Positions 42,417 to 50,814 of a stretch of DNA of 64,000 bases are shown piece after piece. The notes beneath the pieces are model-generated. The model ran no database searches. It saw only the letters and a list, made by a program, of their open reading frames with translations, and had not been told where the DNA came from. The DNA is from an uncultured Eubacteriales bacterium (GTDB lineage Bacteria > Bacillota > Clostridia > Oscillospirales > Oscillospiraceae), in the NCBI GenBank assembly GCA_902475855.1, contig CABSBF010000003.1, positions 15,339 to 79,338 on the forward strand, given 5' to 3'. Positions within the stretch are counted from its first letter, which is position 1. The number at the start of each line of letters is the position of its first letter. The translations under genes were made by a program, and so were the position numbers.

Positions 42417-42974
42417 ATGGTTCCGACAAAGCAGGAAGCAGCGGTGCTTCTGAAAAAGTATAATTCCGACCCGTTTCATCTAAAACATGCGGAGATCGTT
42501 TCCGGCGTGATGGAGTATTTCGCACAGGAGCTGGGCTATGGCAGCGAGGCCGAATTCCGGGGAATTGTCGGTTTGCTGCACGATCTGGATTTTGAGCAGT
42601 TTCCCGATCAGCACTGCATCAAGGAGCAGGAGCTGATGCGGCAGGCCGGGCTGGATGAATCCATCATCCATGCAGCAGCCAGTCACGGCTATGGGATCAC
42701 CGTAGACATCCGCCCGGAGCATGAGATGGAAAAAGTTCTCTATGCAGTCGATGAGCTCACCGGGCTGATCGGTGCGGCGGCGCTGGTGCGTCCGTCTAAG
42801 AGTGTGCAGGATCCGGAGTTGAAATCCGTGAAGAAAAAATTCAAATCGCCCAATTTCGCCGCCGGCTGCTCACGGGAGGTCATCACACGGGGTGCCGGGA
42901 TGCTGGGCTGGAGCCTGGACGATCTCATCGCGCGCACCATAGACGCCATGCGCGCTGCCCCGGCGGCCGACTGA
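42417..42974 (+). CDS. HD-domain hydrolase
   Basis: This 185-residue protein carries an HD phosphohydrolase signature: FHLKHAEIVSGVMEYFA, then GLLHDLDFEQFPDQH with the HD pair, then AAASHGYGI and VLYAVDELTGLIGAAALV with further His and Asp ligands. ATG 42417 is preferred over the GTG three codons upstream, although its ribosome site (AAGAAG) is weak. Members of this group are annotated as HDIG hydrolases of unknown substrate. The gene ends 1 bp before mnmA2. Confidence 0.85.
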   Translation: MVPTKQEAAVLLKKYNSDPFHLKHAEIVSGVMEYFAQELGYGSEAEFRGIVGLLHDLDFEQFPDQHCIKEQELMRQAGLDESIIHAAASHGYGITVDIRPEHEMEKVLYAVDELTGLIGAAALVRPSKSVQDPELKSVKKKFKSPNFAAGCSREVITRGAGMLGWSLDDLIARTIDAMRAAPAAD

Positions 42975-42975
42975 T

Positions 42976-44039
42976 ATGAGAATTCTGGTCGCCATGAGCG
43001 GAGGCGTGGATTCCAGCGTCGCCGCAAAGCTGCTGTCGGACACAGGAAACGAATGCATCGGCTGCACGATGAAGCTCTACACCAACGAGGATGCGGGTAT
43101 CTCCCGCGCGCACAGCTGCTGCTCGCTGGATGATGTGGAAGATGCGCGCAGTGTCGCCCACCGGCTGCACATGCCCTACTACGTTTTCAATTTCTCCGAT
43201 GATTTCCGTGAGAAGGTCATCGGCAAGTTCATCCGCTGCTATCAGCAGGGGCTCACGCCGAATCCCTGCATCGACTGCAACCGCTACATGAAGTTTGACC
43301 GGCTCTTCGAGCGGGCAAAAATTCTCGGCTGCGACCATATCGCAACCGGTCACTATACCCGCATTGTTCAGGAAAACGGGCTCTACATACTTAAAAAAGC
43401 GCTGGATACTTCTAAGGATCAGAGCTATGTTCTCTACGACATGACACAGGAGCAGCTCGCGCATACACTTTTCCCGCTTGGAGAGCTTCACAAAGCACAG
43501 ACACGGCGCATTGCGGAGGAGGCTGGCCTTCTGAACGCCGAAAAACCTGACAGTCAGGATATTTGCTTTGTCCCGAATGGCGACTATGCCTCCGTGATTG
43601 AGCTGCACTCCGGCAAAAAATCCGAGCCCGGCAATTTTGTAGACAGCGCCGGGCGTCTCCTCGGACGGCACGAGGGCATCATTCGATATACCGTTGGGCA
43701 GCACCGCGGACTTGGACTCTCCCTGCCGGAGAAGCACTATGTCTGCGCCATCTGCCCGGAAACGAATACGGTCGTGCTGGGCAGCATGGAGGAGCTCTGC
43801 CGCCGCGATGTCAGGGTTGGCACCTTCACTGGATTTCCGGGCATTCTCCTGATGTGTGCTTTCGCTGCCGCGCAAAGCTGCGCTACCGCCAGCCGGAGCA
43901 GCCCGTGCTGGCAGAGCTTCAGTCGGACGGAACGCTGCTTTTGCGCTTTGATGCGCCGCAGCGCGCACCGGCGCCGGGACAGGCCGCAGTCCTCTACGTG
44001 GGAGATACCGTTCTCGGTGGCGGCACGATCCTGAAATAA
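42976..44039 (+). pseudogene. Second MnmA-type thiouridylase, C-terminus disrupted by a one-base deletion
   Basis: The frame opened at ATG 42976 encodes a convincing MnmA for about 280 residues: MSGGVDSSVAAKLLSD, NPCIDCNRYMKFDRL, GHYTRIVQ, DSQDICFVPNGDY and YTVGQHRGLGL. After VRVGTF it turns into a Cys/Arg/Ser-rich tail ending at 44034. The proper C-terminus is in the -1 frame: LHWISG, then RCRAKLRYRQPEQPV and PGQAAVLYVGDTVLGGGT, stopping at 44039. A single missing base at about 43821-43822 (GGC-AC for GGC-GAC) explains this. All catalytic residues lie upstream, but the beta barrel would be lost. Either a true inactivating mutation or a sequencing error; the intact mnmA at 37.7 kb would mask the loss. 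Confidence 0.85.
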
Positions 44040-44044
44040 CACCT

Positions 44045-44076
44045 GCCGTCAGCCGGAAAAACGGCAGACGGCATTT
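44045..44076 (+). terminator. Terminator of the HD-mnmA2 operon
   Basis: GCCGTC (44045-44050) pairs with GACGGC (44067-44072), with CCG/CGG inside, and is followed by ATTTT. Confidence 0.75.
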
Positions 44077-44094
44077 TGCACGCAATTTTGGGGA

Positions 44095-44123
44095 TTGCAA
44101 GCACGACAACTTCGTGATATACT
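44095..44123 (+). promoter_or_regulatory. Sigma-A promoter of the leader ORF and LPG-synthase-like gene
   Basis: TTGCAA (44095-44100) and TATACT (44118-44123) are 17 bp apart. The implied start near 44130 puts the GTG at 44114 outside the transcript and the leader ORF inside it. Confidence 0.7.
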
Positions 44124-44147
44124 ACCGCTATCATGGAGGATTTTGTT

Positions 44148-44195
44148 ATGATATCTCACTACCGCGCAGCGAGACGGGCAGGTCTGTCCGCATGA
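44148..44195 (+). CDS. 15-codon leader ORF coupled to the LPG-synthase-like gene
   Basis: GGAGG at 44135-44139 is ideally placed before ATG 44148, which opens a 15-residue frame rich in Arg and Ala (MISHYRAARRAGLSA). Its stop TGA (44193-44195) overlaps the ATG at 44192 of the membrane protein gene as ATGA. The downstream start has almost no ribosome site of its own. Translation of the leader would therefore deliver ribosomes to it, a coupling device or an attenuator-like sensor. The peptide has no known match. Confidence 0.5.
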   Translation: MISHYRAARRAGLSA

Positions 44196-45217
44196 CGCGC
44201 AAACGCACCCTGTGGCTGGCACTTTTTCTCGTCCTGACTGCCGCCACCGTGCTGATTCAGATCAACAGTCAGGACTTCTCCTTTCCCGGCTTCTGGAACT
44301 GCTGTGTCAATTCTGACCACTGGCTTCTCGGCGCCGCTTTTTTGTGTATGCTCGGCATCATCTTCTGCGAAGGGATGAGCCTGCGTATGATTTGCAGCTC
44401 GCTCGGCTACCACAGGCCGCTCTACCATGGGCTTGTCTACTGTGCGGCTGACCTTTTCTTCTCTGCAATCACGCCTTCCGCCTCCGGCGGTCAGCCGGTC
44501 GCGGCCTACTGCATGTATATGGACGGTGTTCCGATGGAGGTTTCCTCCGTCGCGCTGCTGCTGAACCTGGTGCTCTACAAGGCGGCCCTGTTTCTCGTAA
44601 CCGTTATCTGTATTGCGCTGCGTCCAACCGTTTTCGTGAGCTATCACACCGCATCTTTGGTGTTACTGCTGCTGGGCGCGGTCATTCAGGGCGCGCTGGC
44701 CATCCTGCTTCTTCTGCTGCTGTTCCGTCCGAAGCTGGTGCATTCCATCTGCAACTGGAGCATCTCCCTGCTTGCCAAACTTCACCTGCTGCGCAAGGCA
44801 GAGGAAAAGCGGGCAAAGCTTTCCGGCTGGATCGACAGCTACGGCATCTGCGCCGCCTCCGTCCGCGGAAATGCAGGGATGCTCGTGCGCACCTTCCTGC
44901 TGAATCTGGGGCAGCGCATCTGCATGCTGATGGTGCCTGTGCTGGTTTTTCTGGCGCTGGGCGGCGCAAAGCGCGACTGGCTGGATATTTTCATTGGTCA
45001 GAGCCATGTCTATCTCGGCTCCAATGCCGTCCCCCTGCCCGGTGCGGTGGGCGCGGCCGACTGGCTCTTCGTTGACATCTGCGGCAGCTATTTCCCCGAT
45101 GCCGTCGGCTTCAATCTGCTGTCCAGAGGAATCTCCTTCTACTGCAACGTGGCAATCTGCGGTCTGATGACCTGGTTCTGGCTGCTGCGCCACAAAAAAC
45201 CGAGCAAAACCGCCTGA
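44192..45217 (+). CDS. Lysylphosphatidylglycerol synthase-type transmembrane protein (flippase-like, UPF0104)
   Basis: This 341-residue membrane protein has eight or so helices and the LPG_synthase_TM signature: LRMICSSLGYHRPLYHGLVYCAADLFFSAITPSASGGQPVAAYCMYMDG, where ITPSASGGQP is the hallmark. GSNAVPLPGAVGAADWLFVDICG near the C-terminus is the second conserved block. It lacks the C-terminal aminoacyltransferase domain, so it is the membrane or flippase half only. ATG 44192 is set by the family N-terminus and the overlap with the leader ORF. Such proteins are thought to translocate lipids. Interestingly, a stand-alone DUF2156 protein, the missing half of MprF, lies 5 kb upstream. Confidence 0.88.
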   Translation: MTRKRTLWLALFLVLTAATVLIQINSQDFSFPGFWNCCVNSDHWLLGAAFLCMLGIIFCEGMSLRMICSSLGYHRPLYHGLVYCAADLFFSAITPSASGGQPVAAYCMYMDGVPMEVSSVALLLNLVLYKAALFLVTVICIALRPTVFVSYHTASLVLLLLGAVIQGALAILLLLLLFRPKLVHSICNWSISLLAKLHLLRKAEEKRAKLSGWIDSYGICAASVRGNAGMLVRTFLLNLGQRICMLMVPVLVFLALGGAKRDWLDIFIGQSHVYLGSNAVPLPGAVGAADWLFVDICGSYFPDAVGFNLLSRGISFYCNVAICGLMTWFWLLRHKKPSKTA

Positions 45218-45246
45218 TGGCGGAGAAATATGAAAGGAGCAACATC

Positions 45247-47009
45247 ATGAACGAAAGATGGTCTTTGGACGCGCTTTACACCGGCTTTGACAGCCCGGAG
45301 TTTCAGTCCGACCGAAAAAGCTGGACGAGCTCTGCGCCCGTTATCAGGAGCTGACCGGACATTACGGAGAAGGCTCCCCCGCTGCCGAGATCCGCGCAAC
45401 GCTGGAGCAGGAGGAGGCGCTTACCGAGCTTTTTGAGCGCATGGTGATTTATGCCAGCCTGCGCCAGTCCGCAGATACGAGAGATGCCGAAAGCGCCTCC
45501 GTTTCCGGCCGTCTGATGAACAAGCTGGCCTCCATCGCCGGCGCACAAACCGCCTTCCGGCAGTTTGTGGCAAAGCAGGAGAATTTGGACGCTCTGATCG
45601 ACTCCGATCCTCTCCTGCGCGATTATCGCTATCTTCTGACCAATATCAAAAAAGACAGCCGTTACCTTCTGAGCCAGCGCGAGGAGGAGATCATGACACG
45701 CATGAATCTCTCCGGTGCAAGCGCATGGGAGGAGCTTCAGTCGTATTTGACCTCCTCGGTGCAGGTAGACTTCCGCGGCGGTACGACGACGCTTTCAGCT
45801 ATTCGCAACCTGGCATATGACCCTGACCCTGCGACCCGCAAGGAAGCCTATGAAGCCGAGCTCGCCTGCTATCCGAAAATCGCGGATTCTGTGGCCTACT
45901 CTCTCAACTCCATCAAGCTGCAAATGCTCACGGATTGCCGTCTGCGCGGCTATGAATCCCCCTTGCAGCGTGCGCTCTACAATGCACGGATGCAGCGCAA
46001 GACGCTTGATGCCATGTTCTCCGCCATTGACAAATATCTTCCCAAATTCTGGGCCTATCTGCGCGGCAAAGCCAAGGCGCTGGGCCACGAAAACGGGATG
46101 CCGTGGTATGATATGTTCGCACCCATGGGCGAAAGCGACAAAAAATATACGCTGGAAGACGCCCGCGATGTCATCCTCAAGCTTTTCGGCAGCTTTGACG
46201 AAGAACTCCGCTCCATGGGGCAGGAGGCCTTTGATCACTCCTGGATCGACTTCTATCCGCGTGAGGGCAAGGTCGGCGGTGCGTTCTGCTGCGGCATCCA
46301 GCCTATCCGTCAAAGCCGCATTCTGACGAACTTCGACGGAACTTATTCCGATATTGTCACTCTGGCGCACGAACTTGGGCATGCCTTCCACAACGTCAAC
46401 CTTTATGACCACCGTCCGCTGAACAAGGAATACTCCATGCCCGTCGCGGAAACAGCCTCTACCTTCAACGAAAACATCGTCAACAACGCCGCCTATGCCG
46501 CAGCGCAGACTGACGGTGAGCGGCTGGCAATTCTGGAATCCCAGCTCATGGATGCCTGCCAGATCATCTGCGACATTTACAGCCGTTATCTGTTTGAAAC
46601 GGCAGTGTTTGAGCACCGCGAGGAGGAGTTCCTGCCCGCCGACCGTCTGTGCGAGATGATGCTTGACGCACAGAAAAAAGCCTATGGCGACGGTCTGGAT
46701 CACAGTGTGCTGCACCCGTATATGTGGCTGTGCAAGAGCCACTACTATTCCGGCTCTCTGAGCTTCTACAACTTCCCCTATGCCTTCGGCGGCCTGTTTG
46801 CCCGCGGTCTGTATGCCAAGTACCGCGAGGAGGGTGCGGCCTTTGTGCCGAAATACAAGGCACTGCTGCATGCCACACCGGTCATGAGCGCAGAGGATGC
46901 CGCCGCCATCGCCGGTATTGACCTGACAGACCGTGCATTCTGGGAAAGCAGCCTTGCTTCCATCGCAAAGGATATTGACGAATTCCTGCGTCTGGCAGAG
47001 AAACAGTAA
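45247..47009 (+). pseudogene. M3-family oligoendopeptidase (PepF type), frameshifted near the start
   Basis: AAAGGAG precedes ATG 45247, which opens MNERWSLDALYTGFDSPEFQSDRK and then hits a stop at about 45354. In the -1 frame the expected continuation KLDELCARYQELTGHYGEG runs on without interruption to 47009. The break falls in a run of five A at 45315-45319; a sixth A restores a protein of about 587 residues. The zinc site is LAHELGHAFHN (HELGH) near 46360, with a downstream Glu in VAETASTFNEN. M3 oligopeptidases cut short cytoplasmic peptides. A one-base loss in a homopolymer may be a sequencing artefact or a real, possibly phase-variable, mutation. Confidence 0.88.
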
Positions 47010-47015
47010 TCGCAA

Positions 47016-47055
47016 GCAGCCCCGTTTCGCAGTTGCGAAACGGGGCTGCTGTTTT
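47016..47055 (+). terminator. Terminator between the M3 peptidase and degV genes
   Basis: AGCCCCGTTTCGCA and TGCGAAACGGGGCT pair without mismatch and are followed by GCTGTTTTT. It is 10 bp past the peptidase stop and faces the convergent degV gene. Confidence 0.92.
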
Positions 47056-47076
47056 TAGTATTTATGAATATGGGGA

Positions 47077-47964
47077 TCAATGCGAACGCACATCGCTGTC
47101 ACCGAGGAAGAACAGCGCAACAGTACCGGGGCCGACATGCGCGCCGGTCACCGGCTCATAGCACACGGTCAGAATCTCCTTTGGCGGCTTGCTCTCGCGC
47201 AGCATGGCTGCAAGCTGTGCCGCACCTTCCGGATTGTCCGCATGGGCAATGCCGACCACCTGCTGCTCCGGATTGCGCACCAGCGCATTGTATCTCTCGG
47301 CCAGCGCCCGGAGCGCGCGCGCACTGCCGCGCACCTTGTCGATGGTGACGATTTTTCCCAGCTCATCTCCCTTGAGAATCGGCTTGATGTGCAGCACCGT
47401 GCCAAGAATTCTCGCCGCATTGGAAAGGCGGCCGGTTCTTTGCAGATGAAGCAGACTGTCCACCGTAAAAACCTGACAGATATGGTCGCACAGTTCCGTG
47501 ATCGCCTCATGGCACTCATCAATGCTCTTTCCCTGCCGGCGCAGCTCAATTGCCCGCAGGACGGGGATGCCCTCTCCCAGAGAGGCCGCTCTCGTGTCGA
47601 TCATATAGAACTTTCGGTCGGGGTAAGCCTCCTCCAGCATTCCCTTTGCTATGATGGAGGAATGATAAGAGCCGCTGATTCCGGAGGACATTCCGATGTA
47701 CAGCACATCCACGCCTTGCTCTGCATAGGGAGCGATCGCGTCATAATAGGTCTGCGGCGCAATCTGCGAGGTGTTATAGAGTGTACCGGCGCGGATGCCG
47801 TCATAGTATGCCTTGCCGTCGAAGCTGTCTATGTCCATGCAGTGCATCAGGCGGCTGGCATCCTCTTTGGGATAAAAGGAAAAAGGAACCTGCGACACAT
47901 CCGCCTCGTTCAGAATGTGCAGAGGGAGATTGCTGGAAGTATCGGTAAGTATTTTGAAGCTCAT
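47077..47964 (-). CDS. DegV-family fatty-acid-binding protein
   Basis: This 295-residue protein is a DegV/FakB-type protein. ATG 47964 has GGAG 10 bp upstream; the ATG five codons earlier is part of that site. Features are FKILTDTSSNLP at the N-terminus, TLYNTSQIAPQTYYDA, LYIGMSSGISGSYHSS with the Ser residues that hold the fatty acid carboxylate, FTVDSLLHLQRTGRLS and KPILKGDELGKI. FakB proteins present fatty acids to the kinase FakA for phosphorylation and phospholipid synthesis. No fakA is visible in this window. Confidence 0.92.
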   Translation of the reverse strand: MSFKILTDTSSNLPLHILNEADVSQVPFSFYPKEDASRLMHCMDIDSFDGKAYYDGIRAGTLYNTSQIAPQTYYDAIAPYAEQGVDVLYIGMSSGISGSYHSSIIAKGMLEEAYPDRKFYMIDTRAASLGEGIPVLRAIELRRQGKSIDECHEAITELCDHICQVFTVDSLLHLQRTGRLSNAARILGTVLHIKPILKGDELGKIVTIDKVRGSARALRALAERYNALVRNPEQQVVGIAHADNPEGAAQLAAMLRESKPPKEILTVCYEPVTGAHVGPGTVALFFLGDSDVRSH

Positions 47965-48200
47965 TGGTCTGTTCTCCATTGTATTTTTTTGAAAACCGAC
48001 CAGCTCTGCCGAGCGGCAGAGCCAGTGCTTCTATCATATGATCTTTGGTGTCAAAAGTCACACCACTTCCGGGAGTTTCCTCTCTACAACTGCGGGAATG
48101 CGACTCTACCGGCAGTAGAGCCCTTGCGGTGCAAGGCTTTGCAGGGATGCGGCCGTCTATACTGAGCGGTCATGTCCTCAGTGTGCGGACGGCGCCAGTT
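47965..48200. other. Structured intergenic region between spoIVA and degV
   Basis: This 236-bp region holds several short inverted repeats: CTCTGCCG/CGGCAGAG near 48003-48021, CTCTAC/GTAGAG near 48105-48120, and nested CCGTC/GACGG with CTGAG/CTCAG at about 48152-48192. No T-run or convincing promoter was placed. It may be the degV leader RNA and the spoIVA 3' end. No known riboswitch pattern is recognised. Confidence 0.35.
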
Positions 48201-49673
48201 TTACAAAAGCAGGCAGATCAGGCCGTTGGCTCCCTCGTTGATGATCTTTGTCAGCGCATTCTTGAGCTTGTAGCGCGCATCCTCCGGCATACGCTTGAGC
48301 TTCGAATTCAGTCCTTCGTTGACCAGCTCGAACACAGACTTTCCGAAAATGTTGCTCTCCCAGAGCTTCTCTGTGTTTCCCTCATATTCTCCCAGCAGAT
48401 ACCTGACCAGTTCCTCGGACTGCTGCTCGTCGCCAACCATAGGGCTGATCTCTGTCTTGATGTCGGCGCGCATCAGATGGATGGACGGCGCGCTCGCGCG
48501 CAGCTTGACACCGTAAGCGCTGCCCTTGCGGACGATCTCCGGTACCTCCATGTGCATCTCCTCCGCCGTTGGCATGACGATCCCGTAGCCGGTGGCACGA
48601 ACCTCCTCCAGTGCGGCGGAAATTTTGTCATACTGCTTTTTCATTTCTGCCAGCGCGGTCAGAAGACTCAGAAGCTGGCCGTCATCTTCAATGGCGAAGC
48701 CGGTGCGTTCGCCGAGGATCCTATAGAACAGTCCCTCGCTGAACTCCAGCTCGCAATTCACAACGCCCCGGCCGAGGTCAATGGAGTCGATGCGGTAGCC
48801 GCAGACCTGCTCCAGTTCACAGATACGCCGAACGGCCGCCTCCGTTTCTGCCAGACGGGAAATCTGCGCCGCATTTGTGCGCATCGCCTCATAAAGTGCA
48901 GCCTTCAGCGGATTGCCGCATTCCAGTGCCTGCACCCATGCGGGCAGAAACACACGCATTTCGCGCATCGGGAAGGCATACAAAAGGCCAGTCAAAAGCT
49001 CTTTCACCTCAGCCTCGTGCATGGACTGGCAGTCTGCCGCCATCGCACTCACGCCATAGGTTTCTTCAATATAATCGCGCAAGGTCTGCGCCTCTGCGCC
49101 TTTTGGCGCGGTAGAATTGATAAGCACCACAAAGGGTTTCCCCGTCGTCTGCATATCCCGGATGGCACGTTCCTCGGCCTCAATGTAGTCCGCGCGCGGA
49201 ATATCGGTGATGCTGCCGTCCGTTGTGACGACGATGCCGATCGTGCTGTGATCCTCCATCACCTTTTTAGTGCCCAGCTCAGCCGCCTCGGACATTGGAA
49301 TCTCATGATCATACCAAGGCGTTGTGACCATGCGCGGCTGACCGTCCTCAGTCGCACCGATGGCGCCGCGCACCATGTAGCCTACGGAATCAATCAGCCG
49401 CACGGACAGCTTTGCCGTCCCATCCGGGCTGATCTCCACCGCATCCTCCGGCACAAATTTCGGCTCTGCCGTCATGATTGTCCTGCCGGATCCGCTCTGG
49501 GGCAGTTCATCTTTCGCACGCTCCCGCTGATAGAGGTCGTCGATATTCGGAATGACCAGCTCCTCCATCACACGCTTGATCAGTGTTGATTTTCCCGTGC
49601 GTACCGGCCCGACCACGCCGATATAAATGTCGCCGCCCGTTCGTCTTGCAATGTCGGCATAGATATTACTCAT
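48201..49673 (-). CDS. spoIVA: Stage IV sporulation protein A
   Basis: This 490-residue ATPase builds the basement layer of the spore coat on the outer forespore membrane. The Walker A motif GPVRTGKST lies at residues 22-30, the Walker B-like SVRLIDSVGYMVRGA at about 90-104, and the SpoIVA motif TTPWYDHEIPMSEAAELGTKKVMEDHSTIGIVVTTDGSI follows. The C-terminus ends NEGANGLICLLL, close to the hydrophobic tail needed for forespore membrane targeting. GGGGGAGG lies 7 bp before ATG 49673. A sigma-E-type promoter fits upstream. The gene marks the organism as a spore former. Confidence 0.97.
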   Translation of the reverse strand: MSNIYADIARRTGGDIYIGVVGPVRTGKSTLIKRVMEELVIPNIDDLYQRERAKDELPQSGSGRTIMTAEPKFVPEDAVEISPDGTAKLSVRLIDSVGYMVRGAIGATEDGQPRMVTTPWYDHEIPMSEAAELGTKKVMEDHSTIGIVVTTDGSITDIPRADYIEAEERAIRDMQTTGKPFVVLINSTAPKGAEAQTLRDYIEETYGVSAMAADCQSMHEAEVKELLTGLLYAFPMREMRVFLPAWVQALECGNPLKAALYEAMRTNAAQISRLAETEAAVRRICELEQVCGYRIDSIDLGRGVVNCELEFSEGLFYRILGERTGFAIEDDGQLLSLLTALAEMKKQYDKISAALEEVRATGYGIVMPTAEEMHMEVPEIVRKGSAYGVKLRASAPSIHLMRADIKTEISPMVGDEQQSEELVRYLLGEYEGNTEKLWESNIFGKSVFELVNEGLNSKLKRMPEDARYKLKNALTKIINEGANGLICLLL

Positions 49674-49703
49674 ACGATAGCCTCCCCCACATTCTCGTGA
49701 TAC

Positions 49704-49732
49704 ATGGTATGCACAAGTGGGAAAAGCTATGA
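49704..49732 (-). promoter_or_regulatory. Sigma-E-type promoter of spoIVA
   Basis: On the minus strand TCATAGC (49732-49726), 14 bp, then CATACCAT (49711-49704) resembles the sigma-E pattern (KMATA, 14 bp, CATACAnT). SpoIVA is sigma-E controlled in Bacillus subtilis, so the fit is biologically reasonable. Confidence 0.45.
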
Positions 49733-49774
49733 CAGCCTGTCAAAAAGTCCGGACGGACTTTTTGACAGGCTGTC
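49731..49774. repeat. Perfect 20-bp inverted repeat with 4-bp loop
   Basis: GACAGCCTGTCAAAAAGTCC (49731-49750) is perfectly complementary to the 20 bp at 49755-49774. It lies 27 bp past the phosphatase-GNAT stop and touches the spoIVA promoter. It can act as a terminator for the pyrF operon. The AT-rich internal track also resembles dispersed intergenic palindromes of some Clostridia. Confidence 0.85.
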
Positions 49775-49800
49775 TGTGTGCCGGAGCTCCGGCGCTTTGT

Positions 49801-50814
49801 TCAGAGAATTTTCGGGATCAGCGACACGCTGCCGCCCTTGTACAAGCGGAACCGCTCAAAGAAGTGTGCGGCCTCTCCCTGCGGCTCGCGCGAAATCGTC
49901 AGCTCGGTCAAGCCGTCCCTGCGGAAGTTACTGACAGCGCAGCCCAGAAGCTGAGCCGCAAGTCCCTGCCCGCGATATGCCGGCAGCAGGGCAAGGCCTT
50001 CGATGGTGCCAGTCCTCTCATCCGTCTGCCGCAGAGAAACTGCGCCGACCGTTTCGTTATCCAGGCAGGCGAGCACCGTCCGTTCTGTCGGTGCGACATC
50101 CAATTCCTCCAAAAACACTGCATCCTCCGGCGCAGCCGGACGGTACCAGAAGTTCATATCGCGGTGATCCTCACGTCGCCACCAATTCTGGCGGCCGACA
50201 GTCGAAATCTCCTGCGGAAGATGGGACGCGTCAAAGAGGGACTCCAGCCGGTAGCTGCCGGCTTCATAGTACAGCGTGGATACAGCCGTGTTTTCGCTGT
50301 GCCCGGGCTTCCCGGTGTCCCCGCCAAAAAACAGGCGGCCGAGCGTGTTTTGCAGAATCATGCCGTGCGAGAAAATTGCAACGCTCTGCCCGTCATGCCG
50401 CCGGGCGATCTCGTCCAGCGCCTGTAAAAAGCGCCCCGTGAATTCCTCGTAGCGTTCAGAGCCTTCAACCTTCCATTCCTGCGGCCGTTTTGCAAAGCTG
50501 CGGTAGGCCTCCGGCTGCTCGCGCACGAGCTGTCCGAAAGGTGCATCCTCCCAGGCGCCCATGTACACCTCGCGGAAGCGCGGTTCTTTGTGCAGCTCCA
50601 GGCCCTTTGGCTTCCAAACCGCGCCCGCCGTGGTGCAGGTACGGATGAGGTCGCTGGCATAGACGGCATCCACGGGAATCGTTTCAAAGCGTTTTTGCAG
50701 CGCCGCGACCTGGCGCAGGCCGTTTGGTGTGATGGAGGAATTGTACCAGCCGTGCACACGCCGGAAGATATTGCCCTCCGCCTCCGCGTGGCGGATGAGA
50801 TAAAGCGTTGTCAT
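49801..50814 (-). CDS. Histidine phosphatase (phosphoglycerate mutase-like) fused to a GNAT acetyltransferase
   Basis: This 337-residue protein has two domains. Residues 1-200 are a histidine phosphatase: LIRHAEAEGN has the catalytic RH, SDLIRTCTTA the second Arg, EVYMGAWED the acid and FSHGMILQNT the second His. Residues ~220-337 are a GNAT domain with IEGLALLPAYRGQGLAAQLLGCAV, the acetyl-CoA loop. The two are joined in one frame without a gap. The ATG overlaps the pyrF stop as ATGA. The substrates are unknown; the fusion suggests dephosphorylation and acetylation of one metabolite. Confidence 0.88.
   Translation of the reverse strand: MTTLYLIRHAEAEGNIFRRVHGWYNSSITPNGLRQVAALQKRFETIPVDAVYASDLIRTCTTAGAVWKPKGLELHKEPRFREVYMGAWEDAPFGQLVREQPEAYRSFAKRPQEWKVEGSERYEEFTGRFLQALDEIARRHDGQSVAIFSHGMILQNTLGRLFFGGDTGKPGHSENTAVSTLYYEAGSYRLESLFDASHLPQEISTVGRQNWWRREDHRDMNFWYRPAAPEDAVFLEELDVAPTERTVLACLDNETVGAVSLRQTDERTGTIEGLALLPAYRGQGLAAQLLGCAVSNFRRDGLTELTISREPQGEAAHFFERFRLYKGGSVSLIPKIL

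Noticed and set aside
44114..44191. GTG start at 44114 for the LPG-synthase-like gene
   Set aside because: It lies at the -10 of the promoter, upstream of the expected transcription start, and would add 26 residues unlike the family N-terminus.
48045..49589. A 514-codon plus-strand frame
   Set aside because: It is the shadow of spoIVA on the other strand; no start signal and no recognisable domain.
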